A DNA stretch of 64,000 nt from Bacillus_I endophytica_A (GCF_026790145.1 NZ_JALAMS010000054.1:111601-175600); one strand, 5' to 3'; positions 7,896-17,079 are shown, numbered from the stretch's first letter. The notes: generated by a model from the sequence alone, not told the origin. Made by a program: numbers and translations.

Positions 7896-8564
7896 GTGCG
7901 CATACTTGTTGTAGAAGATAATCGATCACTTCTTGAGTCGATTAAAAGTATTTTATCAAATGAATTTGAAGTTGATGGAGCAGAGAATGGGGAAGATGGA
8001 TTGTTTCTTGCTCGTCAAAATATATATGATTTGATTGTTTTAGACGTTATGCTGCCTGAAATGGACGGATTTGAAGTGATTCAACATATAAGAGAAGCAG
8101 ATATTCGGACCCCTGTTTTATTTCTAACAGCGAAAGATTCTTTAGAAGACCGTGTGAAAGGACTTGATTTTGGGGGCGATGATTACCTTGTTAAGCCATT
8201 TCAAGCTCCTGAGCTGCAAGCTCGAATTCGTGCTCTTTTGCGTCGAAGCGGGAGTTTAACGAGAAGTCAAACAATCCGTTATAAAGGGATAGAATTGTTT
8301 GGCAAAGAAAAGGAAGTAATGATAGATGAAACTCCTGTTAGATTAACATTTAAACAATACGAGATGCTTGAATACATTATCCAAAATAAAGGAGCTATTC
8401 TAACAAAAGAGCAACTTTATGATCGTGTATGGGGCTTTGACTCTGATACAACAATTGCTATTGTTGAAGTGTTTGTTCATCATCTTAGAAAGAAAATGGA
8501 ACCTTTTGGATATCATAAGGACGTACAAACTGTACGGGGCATTGGTTATATGTTGAAGGAATAA
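7896..8564 (+). CDS. OmpR-family response regulator
   Basis: This 222-residue protein has an N-terminal receiver domain: acidic pair in VVEDN, phospho-acceptor Asp50 in LIVLDVMLPEMDG, TAKD threonine and KPF lysine. The C-terminal winged helix ends VQTVRGIGYMLKE. The only usable start is GTG at 7896 giving MRILVVEDN, but no convincing ribosome site precedes it, and the IS607-type element ends just 17 bp upstream. The histidine kinase gene follows 13 bp later. It probably regulates the exporter operon, whose promoter carries a tandem repeat of the kind this family binds. Confidence 0.92.
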   Translation: MRILVVEDNRSLLESIKSILSNEFEVDGAENGEDGLFLARQNIYDLIVLDVMLPEMDGFEVIQHIREADIRTPVLFLTAKDSLEDRVKGLDFGGDDYLVKPFQAPELQARIRALLRRSGSLTRSQTIRYKGIELFGKEKEVMIDETPVRLTFKQYEMLEYIIQNKGAILTKEQLYDRVWGFDSDTTIAIVEVFVHHLRKKMEPFGYHKDVQTVRGIGYMLKE

Positions 8565-8577
8565 TAGGGGGGGATTT

Positions 8578-9807
8578 ATGTTTCACAAAACTAGGCTTAA
8601 ACTTACGATTGTAAACTCTCTCGTCTTTATTATTTTGATGGGGATTCTTGCAATTATTATTTACTCTTATGCTGATTCTCGATTAAATCGGGATGTTAAT
8701 AATGACTTGCAACATTCTGCTCAACGCTTCACAGACGTAAGGGGAGAAGAGACTCCTCGAATTGAAAAAGACCCTCGTATGATTGTTCTCATTTGGAATG
8801 ATGAAAATGAAATCATTAATCAGTTAGATAGATTATCGCCTATTTTTGCAGAAAATGAAAAAGAGTTCGCTCCAACAAAAATAGGCGAGTTTCAAGAAAT
8901 TGAGGCAGAGGAGTTCTCATTTCGCGCTCTTTCTGTTCAAACAGAAATGGGCAAAGAGACTGTAACTGTTCAGTTTGTCCGAAATGTAACGTCTGAGCAA
9001 GAAATGCTTCATACTCTTTTTCTGCTTCTCCTTGTAGGAGGGATTATTGGCAGTATCTGTGCAGTTGGAGCAGGATTTCTACTAGCAGGACGAGCGCTTG
9101 TCCCCATTAAAGCGGCTTGGCAAAAACAGCAAGACTTTGTTTCAGATGCTTCTCATGAATTAAGAACACCGCTTGCCGTTATCCAATCACGAACAGATTT
9201 ACTTTGGAAATCTCCGTCTGCCACCATTCAAGAAAAAGCAGTGGATATCTCGCTGATTTCAAAGGAAAGTCGGCGTTTGTCTAAACTTGTTGGCAACTTA
9301 CTAATGCTTGCACGGTCTGATTCTGGAAGTTTAGAAATGGAGAAAGAGACCTTTTCATTAAGCATTTTGCTAGAAGAGCTTCATGAATATTATGAAGAAA
9401 TTGTATCTTATCAAGGCAAATCTATTACGATGAGGGTAGAGGACTCTGTTCATTTTAAAGGAGATAAAGAACGAATTCATCAACTAATGATTATTTTAGT
9501 AGACAATGCATTGAAATTCACAAATATTGATGGATGCATTGAAGTGTCTTGCCGTGAAACACCTTCTTCTATCAATATAGAAGTAAAAGACAATGGAATC
9601 GGCTTACGGGAAGAAGAAATCCCAAAAATTTTCGACCGATTTTATCAAGTGGATAAAGCACGATCAGATGAAGGTGGGGCAGGACTTGGTCTTTCTATTG
9701 CTCGTTGGATCATCGATAAACACTATGGGAAAGTGAAGGTAACAAGCAAACTAGGAGAAGGAACAAAATTTGAAATTACGTTCCCTAAAAATCAAAGAAC
9801 AGGATAG
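8578..9807 (+). CDS. Sensor histidine kinase
   Basis: A 409-residue membrane kinase with transmembrane segments near residues 10-30 and 143-167 enclosing an extracellular sensor of about 110 residues. The H-box is FVSDASHELRTPLAV; the N-box (LVDNALKFTN), G1 (VKDNGIGL) and G2 (GGAGLGLSIA) are all present. It pairs with the response regulator 13 bp upstream. AGGGGGG at 8566-8572 supports the ATG. The large extracytoplasmic loop suggests an envelope or extracellular signal rather than the intramembrane sensing of BceS-like kinases. Confidence 0.93.
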   Translation: MFHKTRLKLTIVNSLVFIILMGILAIIIYSYADSRLNRDVNNDLQHSAQRFTDVRGEETPRIEKDPRMIVLIWNDENEIINQLDRLSPIFAENEKEFAPTKIGEFQEIEAEEFSFRALSVQTEMGKETVTVQFVRNVTSEQEMLHTLFLLLLVGGIIGSICAVGAGFLLAGRALVPIKAAWQKQQDFVSDASHELRTPLAVIQSRTDLLWKSPSATIQEKAVDISLISKESRRLSKLVGNLLMLARSDSGSLEMEKETFSLSILLEELHEYYEEIVSYQGKSITMRVEDSVHFKGDKERIHQLMIILVDNALKFTNIDGCIEVSCRETPSSINIEVKDNGIGLREEEIPKIFDRFYQVDKARSDEGGAGLGLSIARWIIDKHYGKVKVTSKLGEGTKFEITFPKNQRTG

Positions 9808-10018
9808 CATAATTTAGAATATGATGTAGAATGAGCAGGAATTTAGGGACGATTTGCAAAATATAATAAAAGTAAGGCTAAATCATGATAAGTTTATAGT
9901 ATTGCATAGGTGCCCAATAGATTCATCTTCTTTATGCTTATTAGCCTTATGATGTAGAGTGACTTTTAAAAACTCTACGAGAAGAACAGTAAGTAAAAAT
10001 GATATGGGGGTTTACAAT
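9808..10018 (+). other. Intergenic region with a long-range inverted repeat
   Basis: TAAGGCTAA (9873-9881) is complementary to TTAGCCTTA (9941-9949), enclosing about 60 nt, upstream of a short membrane ORF. It could be a structured leader. No known RNA family was recognised. Confidence 0.35.
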
Positions 10019-10138
10019 ATGGATGTATTGAAAGACCTTAATATTATCGTATGGGGAGGACTATCATCTTTCATACTAGGATTTGTTGTTCTTACTATTA
10101 TTCAAAAAATTGTTTTTGTTTTTCTTCCTAGTTTTTAA
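10019..10138 (+). CDS. Small membrane protein, 39 residues, unknown
   Basis: ATG 10019 opens a 39-codon frame ending at TAA 10136. The product begins MDVLKDLNIIVWGGLSSFIL and has one long hydrophobic stretch from about residue 9 to the end. A G-rich ribosome-site-like stretch (TGGGGG) lies 9 nt before the ATG, and a strong terminator follows at 10168. A hydrophobic single-pass peptide with its own translation and termination signals may be real. I do not recognise a family. Confidence 0.4.
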   Translation: MDVLKDLNIIVWGGLSSFILGFVVLTIIQKIVFVFLPSF

Positions 10139-10167
10139 ACTTCAACAAGTATTTTAAATATTTTTAT

Positions 10168-10207
10168 AACAAAAAGAGTAGATAACAATATCTACTCTTT
10201 TTGTTTG
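10168..10207. terminator. Bidirectional terminator
   Basis: AACAAAAAGAGTAGAT pairs with ATCTACTCTTTTTGTT over a 6-nt loop, with T runs on both strands. It can end the small ORF on the plus strand and scrA on the minus strand. Confidence 0.8.
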
Positions 10208-10213
10208 AAGAGG

Positions 10214-12115
10214 CTAACCAAATTGAACAGCGAGTACCGTTTCTTCACTATGTTTTCTTTTTGGTAATACTTCTTTGACTGATGGAAGGCCAGAAGGAAT
10301 AATAACAGGTGTAATGGATGAAAGACCTGCTTGTTCAATGACGTCTAAATCAAATTCCATAATCAGTTGACCAGCTTTGACCGTATCTCCTGTTTTGATA
10401 TAGGACGTAAATCCTTTGCCTTTTAAGTTGACTGTATCAATTCCTATATGAATTAATAGTTGGGTACCGCTTTCATGTTCTAGGAAAATAGCATGTTTGG
10501 TTTCAGCTACAAGACCTACTGAACCGTCAAATGGAGCATAGACTTTTCCTTCTGATGGTTGAATAGCCATTCCTTCTCCCATTTGTTTTTGAGCAAAAAC
10601 AGGGTCTGGAACCTCTTCTAGTTTAATAACTTCTCCTTTAATTGGAGAAGGGATTTCTAGTGATGTTAGCGAGTTGTTTATTTTATTGATTTTTTCCTCT
10701 GCTTTCATCTGTTTGTTTAGAGAGCTTTCTTGAGGTGCATCTTTATATCCGAATAACCATGTGAGAGTGAATGCTACGGCCATTGCTACAACGTTTGTTA
10801 AAATATAAAGAAAAAGTTGATCATTCAAGTATAAGAGCGTACCAGGAATTACGGTTACGGCCATACCTGTTCCAGCTAAGTCGAAGAAAGAAGCAAGGAA
10901 TCCTCCAACAGCACCACCAATTAACCCCATAATAAAAGGCTTCATAAAGCGTAAGTTAACTCCGAAAATAGCTGGTTCTGTAATTCCTAAAAAGGCTGAG
11001 AACGAAGAAGGGAGGGCTAGTGCTTTTAGCTTTTTATTTTTTGTTTTTAGTCCGACTGCTAAACAAGCAGCACCTTGGGCAGCCATTGCAGCCGTAATAA
11101 CTGCGTTAAACGGATTGTTTCCATACTTCTCGAGAAGTTGGATTTCTAAGAAATTAAAGATATGATGAACACCTGTTACAACGATAATTTGATGAAAGAA
11201 ACCAATTACAAGTCCTGCAATACCGTATGGCAAGTTCAGAACAGCTGTTGTGCCTGTTAACACCCATTCTTCTAGTGAATGGAAGATAGGACCAATCGCA
11301 AAAAGTCCTAATGTAATCATAACGGCTAGTGTAATAAAAGGAGTTAAAATAAGATCTAATGCTTCAGGTATGCGCTTTCTTAATGATTTTTCAAATTTTG
11401 CTCCAATTAAACCGATAAAGAAAGCAGGCAAAACAGAGCCTTGATAGCCGACAACTGGAATAAATCCGAACATTGTTAACGCTTTCTCAGTACCTTCTGC
11501 AACAGTATAAGCATTTGGTAGGGCAGGGTTTACTAACATAAGTCCGAGAACAATTCCAAGTATAGGGCTACCTCCGAAAACGCGGAACGCAGACCATGCA
11601 ACAAGAGCAGGTAAAAAGGCAAAGGCTGTATCTGTTAAGACTTGCGTATATAGAAGGAAGTTTGGCGGAATATCTTTAGGTGTTGCCCCAAACCATGAGA
11701 GGATTTCGTCTTGAGTAAGCAATCCTCGTAGTCCCATAAACAATCCTGTAGCAACTAATACAGGGATAATAGGAACGAAAACATCTCCAAATGTTCGAAT
11801 GCTCCGCTGAAAAGCCTTTCCTTGTTTTTTACCTTCTTTTTTCACATCTTCTTTTGAGGAACTTTCAATTCCTAGTTTTTCGACTTCTTCAAAAATACGA
11901 TTGACAGTACCGGTTCCAAAAATGACTTGAAACTGACCTGAATTGAAGAAAGCTCCTTTTACTTTATCAATATTTTCAACTTTGTCTTGATCAATTTTTT
12001 CCTTGTCATGAACCATAATTCGAAGGCGAGTAGCACAATGAGCAAAAGATGCAATATTTTCTTTTCCACCAATCGCTTCTAAGACTTCTTTTGCAATTCT
12101 TTGATTTTCAGACAT
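10214..12115 (-). CDS. scrA: Sucrose-type PTS permease, EIIBCA
   Basis: This 633-residue fusion has an EIIB domain at residues 1-85, with the phosphorylated cysteine in FAHCATRLRIM. An EIIC channel spans about 110-460, including VTGVHHIFNFLE and the GITEPAIFGVNLRF motif of the glucoside/sucrose family. A C-terminal EIIA follows from about 490, with the active histidine in LLIHIGIDTVNLKG. It imports and phosphorylates sucrose (or a close beta-glucoside). Sucrose is favoured because sucrose-6-phosphate hydrolase and fructokinase genes precede it in the same transcript. Its ATG overlaps the scrK stop by 8 bp, so the genes are translationally coupled. Confidence 0.92.
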   Translation of the reverse strand: MSENQRIAKEVLEAIGGKENIASFAHCATRLRIMVHDKEKIDQDKVENIDKVKGAFFNSGQFQVIFGTGTVNRIFEEVEKLGIESSSKEDVKKEGKKQGKAFQRSIRTFGDVFVPIIPVLVATGLFMGLRGLLTQDEILSWFGATPKDIPPNFLLYTQVLTDTAFAFLPALVAWSAFRVFGGSPILGIVLGLMLVNPALPNAYTVAEGTEKALTMFGFIPVVGYQGSVLPAFFIGLIGAKFEKSLRKRIPEALDLILTPFITLAVMITLGLFAIGPIFHSLEEWVLTGTTAVLNLPYGIAGLVIGFFHQIIVVTGVHHIFNFLEIQLLEKYGNNPFNAVITAAMAAQGAACLAVGLKTKNKKLKALALPSSFSAFLGITEPAIFGVNLRFMKPFIMGLIGGAVGGFLASFFDLAGTGMAVTVIPGTLLYLNDQLFLYILTNVVAMAVAFTLTWLFGYKDAPQESSLNKQMKAEEKINKINNSLTSLEIPSPIKGEVIKLEEVPDPVFAQKQMGEGMAIQPSEGKVYAPFDGSVGLVAETKHAIFLEHESGTQLLIHIGIDTVNLKGKGFTSYIKTGDTVKAGQLIMEFDLDVIEQAGLSSITPVIIPSGLPSVKEVLPKRKHSEETVLAVQFG

Positions 12116-13094
12116 TGATGTTCATTCCTTTCCTTATACATTGTTGTACATCTATAAGAGTTGGAAGAGCTGGAAAAGCCCCTTTTCGAGTTGTTGTTAG
12201 AGCTCCACTTGCATTAGCAAATTGCAGCAATGTTTTATGATGTTCTAGTAGAATAGAATGGAGTTTTTCCTTTTGTACATCATATTGAAGCAGCTGATAT
12301 AAGAAAGCTCCCATAAAAGCATCTCCTGCACCTGTTGTATCTTGTGCGTCAACTTGATAACCGTTTGAACCAAAGCTTTGATTTTTTAGAAACAGCTCGG
12401 CGCCTTGTTTTCCTTTTGTGTAAAGAATGGCTTGTACATCTCCTATAAAAAGAGAGGAAATGGCTCTCTTTTTGTCCTGAATTCCAGTTATAAATTCTAA
12501 TTCGTCTTCTGATATTTTTAAAAGGTCTGATTTTGGAATAAAAGATTGAATGGTATGACGATATTGCTCATGATCATTCCATAAAGGAAGGCGAACGTTA
12601 GGATCAAAACTAATGAGGCCACCTTTTTTCTTCATTTCATCAATTGCTCGCAAATGAGCGTGTTTCATCGGTGATTCGATTAAGTCCACGGATCCAAAAT
12701 GTAAAATATCTTGGTTTGTAAATAAATTTGAGTCAATTTCTTCTTCGGTTAAAAGTAAATCAGAAGAAGGATTTCGATAAAAAGAAAAATCACGCTCTCC
12801 ATCAGCTTGTAATGAAACGAAAGCTAAGCCTGTGTTGGCTTCATTTGTTCTTTTGATAAGGTTTGTTTGTACGCCAACACTTAATAATTGATCGATTAGG
12901 AAGTCTCCAAATGCATCGTTACCTAGTTTTGTAATGACCGAGGCGTTTGCCCCTAATGTAGTAGCTGCAGCTGCCACATTTGCTGGGGCACCTCCGGCAG
13001 CTCGTTCAAATGATTTAACATCTTTTAAAGCCATTCCTTTTTCTAAAGGAATAAAATCTATTAATACTTCACCAATTGCAAATAATGTTCCCAT
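12108..13094 (-). CDS. scrK: Fructokinase, PfkB family
   Basis: The frame is open to 13142, but ATG 13094 is the likely start because AGAAGGTGA precedes it and the upstream ATG lies within the end of scrB. The 328-residue protein begins MGTLFAIGEVLIDFIP. It has the PfkB signature near the N-terminus (GGAPANVAAAATTLGA) and the catalytic C-terminal signature DTTGAGDAFMGAF. It should phosphorylate the fructose released by ScrB. The short gap after scrB and the overlap with scrA place it mid-operon. Confidence 0.92.
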   Translation of the reverse strand: MGTLFAIGEVLIDFIPLEKGMALKDVKSFERAAGGAPANVAAAATTLGANASVITKLGNDAFGDFLIDQLLSVGVQTNLIKRTNEANTGLAFVSLQADGERDFSFYRNPSSDLLLTEEEIDSNLFTNQDILHFGSVDLIESPMKHAHLRAIDEMKKKGGLISFDPNVRLPLWNDHEQYRHTIQSFIPKSDLLKISEDELEFITGIQDKKRAISSLFIGDVQAILYTKGKQGAELFLKNQSFGSNGYQVDAQDTTGAGDAFMGAFLYQLLQYDVQKEKLHSILLEHHKTLLQFANASGALTTTRKGAFPALPTLIDVQQCIRKGMNINV

Positions 13095-13129
13095 CTGTTC
13101 ACCTTCTACGTTTTTAAAATCGTTATTTT

Positions 13130-14602
13130 TTAATAATCCCATTTAACTGCTTTAAACTTAGCGGTTCCTTTTTGAGCAAAGAAACGAATAGCTTGACTGT
13201 TCTCACTAGGGAAAATCCGGCTTGTAAAGACTTCTTCGCCGTCATTTATAAAAATCTCAACAGAGGAGACGTCTACAAACATGTGAATCTTAAGTGTTTG
13301 TGCATCGAAAGAGCAGCGACGTATAGATCCGTTTTTTTTCTCTAAAGGTTGCCCAGATAGAGAGCGGTCTAGAATTATTTTGTTACTCACAGAATCGTAA
13401 GATAGTACTGTTTTTTCGGTATTGCTTGCTCGGAATTCAATTCCAACTCGATCTGCTTTTATGTCTTCAATATCACAGATAAGCTCATAAGCTGTACCGT
13501 AAAAATCCTCTAATTGTTTTGTTCCATTATCAACACTAATATTTATATTTTTCTCCTTTTTACGGAGAAGAGCTAGTTCTGAAACAGGGCGTTGAATTAA
13601 TTTGTCATCTTTTATATTAATTTGTCTTGGAAGTGTTAAACAGTGTGCCCAACCTTCTTTGTCTGTTGGATATTCTAAATCAGGAAGCCCCATCCATCCA
13701 ACTAAAATTCGACGACCATCAGGAGTTTCGGTTGTTTGTTGGGCATAAAAATCAAATCCTTTATCTAACTCTTGAAATGGTTGATGTTCAAAGGCTCGCG
13801 ACTCCATATTTAAAGGTTTTCCAATAAGATAACCTGATTGGTAAATGTTATTGTATCTCTCGTTTTCTTGTTCAATCCCTTGAGGAGAAAAGAGGAGGAC
13901 ACCATGATCATCCATTTCAAAGTAATCTGGGCATTCCCACATATAACCGAATTCATTAAGGTCTGTAAGAATCTCACCTCTAAAGTTCCACTGAAGGAGG
14001 TCTTTTGATTGGTAAAGAACGATGCATCCTGTTTTATTATCTCGCTGTGCTCCAATAACACAGAAATATTCTTCATCTGATTTCCATACTTTCGGATCTC
14101 TAAAATGATCTGTATATCCAGGCGGGATTTCGAAAATAACGGGTTTATCAAACTTTGTAATTAAACCGTTTTTGTCCATCTCTGCCAAGCACTGAAAAGG
14201 ATGCCTTACCCAAGAATGATCACGTGTGTTGCCTGTATACATAAGATATAGTTTGTTATTTTTAACAATTCCGCTACCTGAATATGCTCCATGAGAATCA
14301 TAGGGTCCGCCAGGCTTAATAGCAATGCCAACCTCTTCCCAGTGAGCTAAATCCTTAGAGGTCGTATGAAACCAATACTTCATTCCATGCTCAGGACCAA
14401 AGGGAAACCACTGATAAAAGAGGTGATAAGCCCCATTGTAATAAGAAAATCCATTTGGATCATTCAATAATCCAGTTTGAGGTTGAATATGATATTTTTG
14501 ACGCCATGGACTTTTTGTCACCTTTTCTTGTAAGCGCTCGAGCTCTTCAGGAAGAGCTTGTTCAATATACCTGTACTTCTCTTCTCTTGTCATTTTTTCC
14601 AT
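13130..14602 (-). CDS. scrB: Sucrose-6-phosphate hydrolase, GH32
   Basis: This is a glycoside hydrolase family 32 enzyme with the three diagnostic motifs. GLLNDPNGF carries the nucleophile Asp, FRDPK carries the transition-state stabiliser, and WECPDYF carries the acid/base Glu. A five-bladed propeller is followed by a beta-sandwich C-terminal domain. It cleaves sucrose-6-phosphate to glucose-6-phosphate and fructose. The frame opens at 14620, but the ATG at 14602 (MEKMTREEK) fits the GAGG at about 9 nt upstream better. It is the first gene after the sucrose promoter and two operators. Confidence 0.93.
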   Translation of the reverse strand: MEKMTREEKYRYIEQALPEELERLQEKVTKSPWRQKYHIQPQTGLLNDPNGFSYYNGAYHLFYQWFPFGPEHGMKYWFHTTSKDLAHWEEVGIAIKPGGPYDSHGAYSGSGIVKNNKLYLMYTGNTRDHSWVRHPFQCLAEMDKNGLITKFDKPVIFEIPPGYTDHFRDPKVWKSDEEYFCVIGAQRDNKTGCIVLYQSKDLLQWNFRGEILTDLNEFGYMWECPDYFEMDDHGVLLFSPQGIEQENERYNNIYQSGYLIGKPLNMESRAFEHQPFQELDKGFDFYAQQTTETPDGRRILVGWMGLPDLEYPTDKEGWAHCLTLPRQINIKDDKLIQRPVSELALLRKKEKNINISVDNGTKQLEDFYGTAYELICDIEDIKADRVGIEFRASNTEKTVLSYDSVSNKIILDRSLSGQPLEKKNGSIRRCSFDAQTLKIHMFVDVSSVEIFINDGEEVFTSRIFPSENSQAIRFFAQKGTAKFKAVKWDY

Positions 14603-14645
14603 TCTTTTCATCCTCATCATCGAGTTTTAAATCATAGGGGTTTTA

Positions 14646-14753
14646 GGAACCGGTTCCAAAAAGACTTTTGAAAAAACCAATCCCAACTTCAGTTTAAGGA
14701 GTGGAACCGGTTTTGTTGTGTTTATCATAATAGATAGTATTATAGTTTGTCAA
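14646..14753 (-). promoter_or_regulatory. scrBKA promoter with two LacI-type operators
   Basis: On the minus strand TTGACA (14753-14748) and TATGAT (14729-14724) are 18 bp apart; the -35 lies inside the 3' end of scrR. Operator 1, GGAACCGGTTTT (14703-14714), sits at the start of the transcript. Operator 2, the perfect palindrome GGAACCGGTTCC (14646-14657), is in the 5' leader, with centres 57 bp apart. This spacing could allow looping by a tetrameric or dimeric repressor. Confidence 0.85.
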
Positions 14754-15717
14754 CGCTTTCTCTTTCAATCAGTGTAACATCTAGCGTAGAACACATATTA
14801 ACGCTTTGATCTTCTACGAGCTGAATAATTTGTTGGGCAGAAAGTTCACCTGCTTGTAGGTAAGCATAATGCACAGTTGTTAGAGCAGGATGAACAATTT
14901 CAGATGTGTCATAGCCACCAAATCCTGTAATAGAGAGTTGTTCTGGGATACGGATGCCTCTCGCATGGGCAGCTTTCATGACCCCAAGTGCAATATTATC
15001 TGTTGCACATACAGCAATAGAAGGGGGGGAGGCATCAAAAATGTTTGAAGCTACTTCTATCGCATCTTTAATTTTAAAGCTTGTTTCATAATATTGAACC
15101 TCACAATTGTGTTTAGCAATGGCTTTTTGAAATCCCTGTTTTCTTTTTATTCCAACTGCTTCGTCTTTCTCTGTTACGCCTAAATAAGCGATTTGGTGAT
15201 GGCCGCTTTTTAAAATATGTTTTCCCATTATATAGCCAGCTTTAAAATCATCATGAATTAAACTATGTAACTGACTGTGTTTTTGCCCAACTAAAATAAC
15301 GGGGATGTTGACCTTCTCGATAGCGGTTAGGTGAGCTTCTGTTACTTCTGCAGCAAGCAAGATAATCCCTGACACTTTCTGCCTCGCAAAATCATAGATA
15401 GCCTCAATTTCCCGATGTTGTTCTTGATTTGTATTAGAAATTAACAAATGATAATTTTGAGCTCTTAGTTCTTTGTCCATTCCTGTTAATGTTTGCGAGG
15501 TGGCATAAGAATCTAGACGAGGGACAATAGCTCCGATCATATTTGTTTTTTTAGCTTTTAAACTTTGAGCAAATGTATTTGGAATATAATTTTGTTCTTG
15601 AATAATTTGCTCGATTTTCTTTTTTGTCTGTAAACTAACCGAGCCGCCATTTAAGTAGCGAGACACAGTACTTTTTGCTACTCCAGCAAGCTTGGCGATA
15701 TCAGCGATTGTTTTAAT
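14740..15717 (-). CDS. scrR: LacI-family sucrose repressor with probable ATT start
   Basis: No ATG, GTG or TTG start gives a full HTH. The in-frame sequence upstream of the first ATG encodes KTIADIAKLAGVAKSTVSRY, the conserved LacI recognition domain. The codon before it is ATT at 15717-15715, preceded by GGAAGGAG with 8 nt spacing, so ATT is the likely start, giving 325 residues. The ligand-binding domain follows to the end. It lies directly upstream of scrB, and its 3' end overlaps the scrB promoter. It should release the two operators when a sucrose-derived sugar binds. Confidence 0.88.
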   Translation of the reverse strand: MKTIADIAKLAGVAKSTVSRYLNGGSVSLQTKKKIEQIIQEQNYIPNTFAQSLKAKKTNMIGAIVPRLDSYATSQTLTGMDKELRAQNYHLLISNTNQEQHREIEAIYDFARQKVSGIILLAAEVTEAHLTAIEKVNIPVILVGQKHSQLHSLIHDDFKAGYIMGKHILKSGHHQIAYLGVTEKDEAVGIKRKQGFQKAIAKHNCEVQYYETSFKIKDAIEVASNIFDASPPSIAVCATDNIALGVMKAAHARGIRIPEQLSITGFGGYDTSEIVHPALTTVHYAYLQAGELSAQQIIQLVEDQSVNMCSTLDVTLIERESVDKL

Positions 15718-15858
15718 ATGAAAAACTCCTTCCTTAAGAACCCTACCATTTATAGATATAAGATATTATACTAATTTTAACTCTGTTTCAAAAGGAAAGG
15801 GAGCTAAACTTTTACGTCTCTTTCTAAAAACATTAGAAATTAAAAGGAGCTTGGTACA

Positions 15859-17079
15859 ATGGCTAACAAATCGGGATTACCACCTTCTTACATGAATCAG
15901 CACCTTTTAGAAAAAACAAGCTACAAATGGATTGTTTTACTTATTGCCACTGTTGCTCAAACAGCGGCAACATTTGTTACGTATGGAATGGGACCGCTCG
16001 CGACCTTTTATCAACAAGAATATGCTCTTTCACAGTTCCAAACAGGTTTAATCGTTTCTGCCGTTAACATTGGTCCAATATTTTCAATGTTGTTTTTTGG
16101 AGATTTAATGGATAAGTTTGGTGAAAAATGGGTTGTGGGAGGAGGCGCAATTATCCTCGGTTTGAACATTTTTTTCGCCGCCTTTATTGATCATTATGCG
16201 TTCCTTATTGTAGTACTCACTTTTGTTGGGGTATGGTACGGGACGGCCCAACCAGGGGGGAGCAGCGTTATTATAAAATGGTTTCCTAAAAAACAGCGAG
16301 GCCTTGCGATGGGGATTAGACAGACGGGAATTCCGACTGGAGGAGCTTTAGCTTCCGCATTATTTCTGCAATCTTTTGTTGCCATAATAGGGGGGATTAT
16401 TTTTCTTCTTTTCTATAAAGATATGAAAATAGAAAGAAAGGATAGAAAAGAAGAACGATTTATGGAAAAACTTCACCAGATTAGAAATAACAAAAGTCTT
16501 TATCCTGTTTTTTTCATTGGCGTAACGATGATTTCGTTTCAAATCATCCTTGTTGCCCATCTTATGAGTTATCTTCATCAAGCTTCTCATATTAGATTAG
16601 GTACAGCAGGTCTTCTGCTTAGTGTCTGTTTAATTGGAGGCATGATCGGAAGAATTGTGCTTGCTTTTATAAGCGATACCGTTTTTAACGGAAATCGGAG
16701 CAAGCCGCTTCAGCTTACAATACTGGCTACAGTCTTTTTTCTACTAGCTCTTATCTTTTTACCAAGTCATCTATCAATAGCAGGAAACACCGTACTCTGC
16801 TTTTTTGTTGGGTTTTTAGGAATTGGTTGGTTTAGTTTATTTATTGTTTTAGTTTCTGAGAAAGCCTCGTCGCATTTTATTAGTTTAACAGTTAGCTTTG
16901 CGTTGACTTTGAACCAGTTAGCAATTGTGCTTTCTCCTATGATATTTGGATTGTTCGTCGACTTTTTCCATGGGTATGGTGTTCCATTTCTTTTGTTAAC
17001 AGGCGCAATACTAATTGGTGGAGTATGGTTAAGGTTGTCAGAGAAGAAAGAGAAAATTCAAGTGTTAACTAGAATGTAA
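15859..17079 (+). CDS. MFS transporter, possibly with an internal deletion
   Basis: A 406-residue major facilitator with about eleven hydrophobic segments. Loop 2-3 has GDLMDKFGEKWVVGGG, and the central loop is lysine/arginine-rich (about 185-205). AAAGGAG at 15842-15848 supports the ATG. Between GGALASALFLQ and SFVAIIGG the protein is shorter than expected: the loop and helix that usually join TM5 and TM6 are nearly absent, with no frameshift. This may be an in-frame deletion of some 15-20 residues that cripples the carrier. The substrate is unknown. Confidence 0.85.
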   Translation: MANKSGLPPSYMNQHLLEKTSYKWIVLLIATVAQTAATFVTYGMGPLATFYQQEYALSQFQTGLIVSAVNIGPIFSMLFFGDLMDKFGEKWVVGGGAIILGLNIFFAAFIDHYAFLIVVLTFVGVWYGTAQPGGSSVIIKWFPKKQRGLAMGIRQTGIPTGGALASALFLQSFVAIIGGIIFLLFYKDMKIERKDRKEERFMEKLHQIRNNKSLYPVFFIGVTMISFQIILVAHLMSYLHQASHIRLGTAGLLLSVCLIGGMIGRIVLAFISDTVFNGNRSKPLQLTILATVFFLLALIFLPSHLSIAGNTVLCFFVGFLGIGWFSLFIVLVSEKASSHFISLTVSFALTLNQLAIVLSPMIFGLFVDFFHGYGVPFLLLTGAILIGGVWLRLSEKKEKIQVLTRM

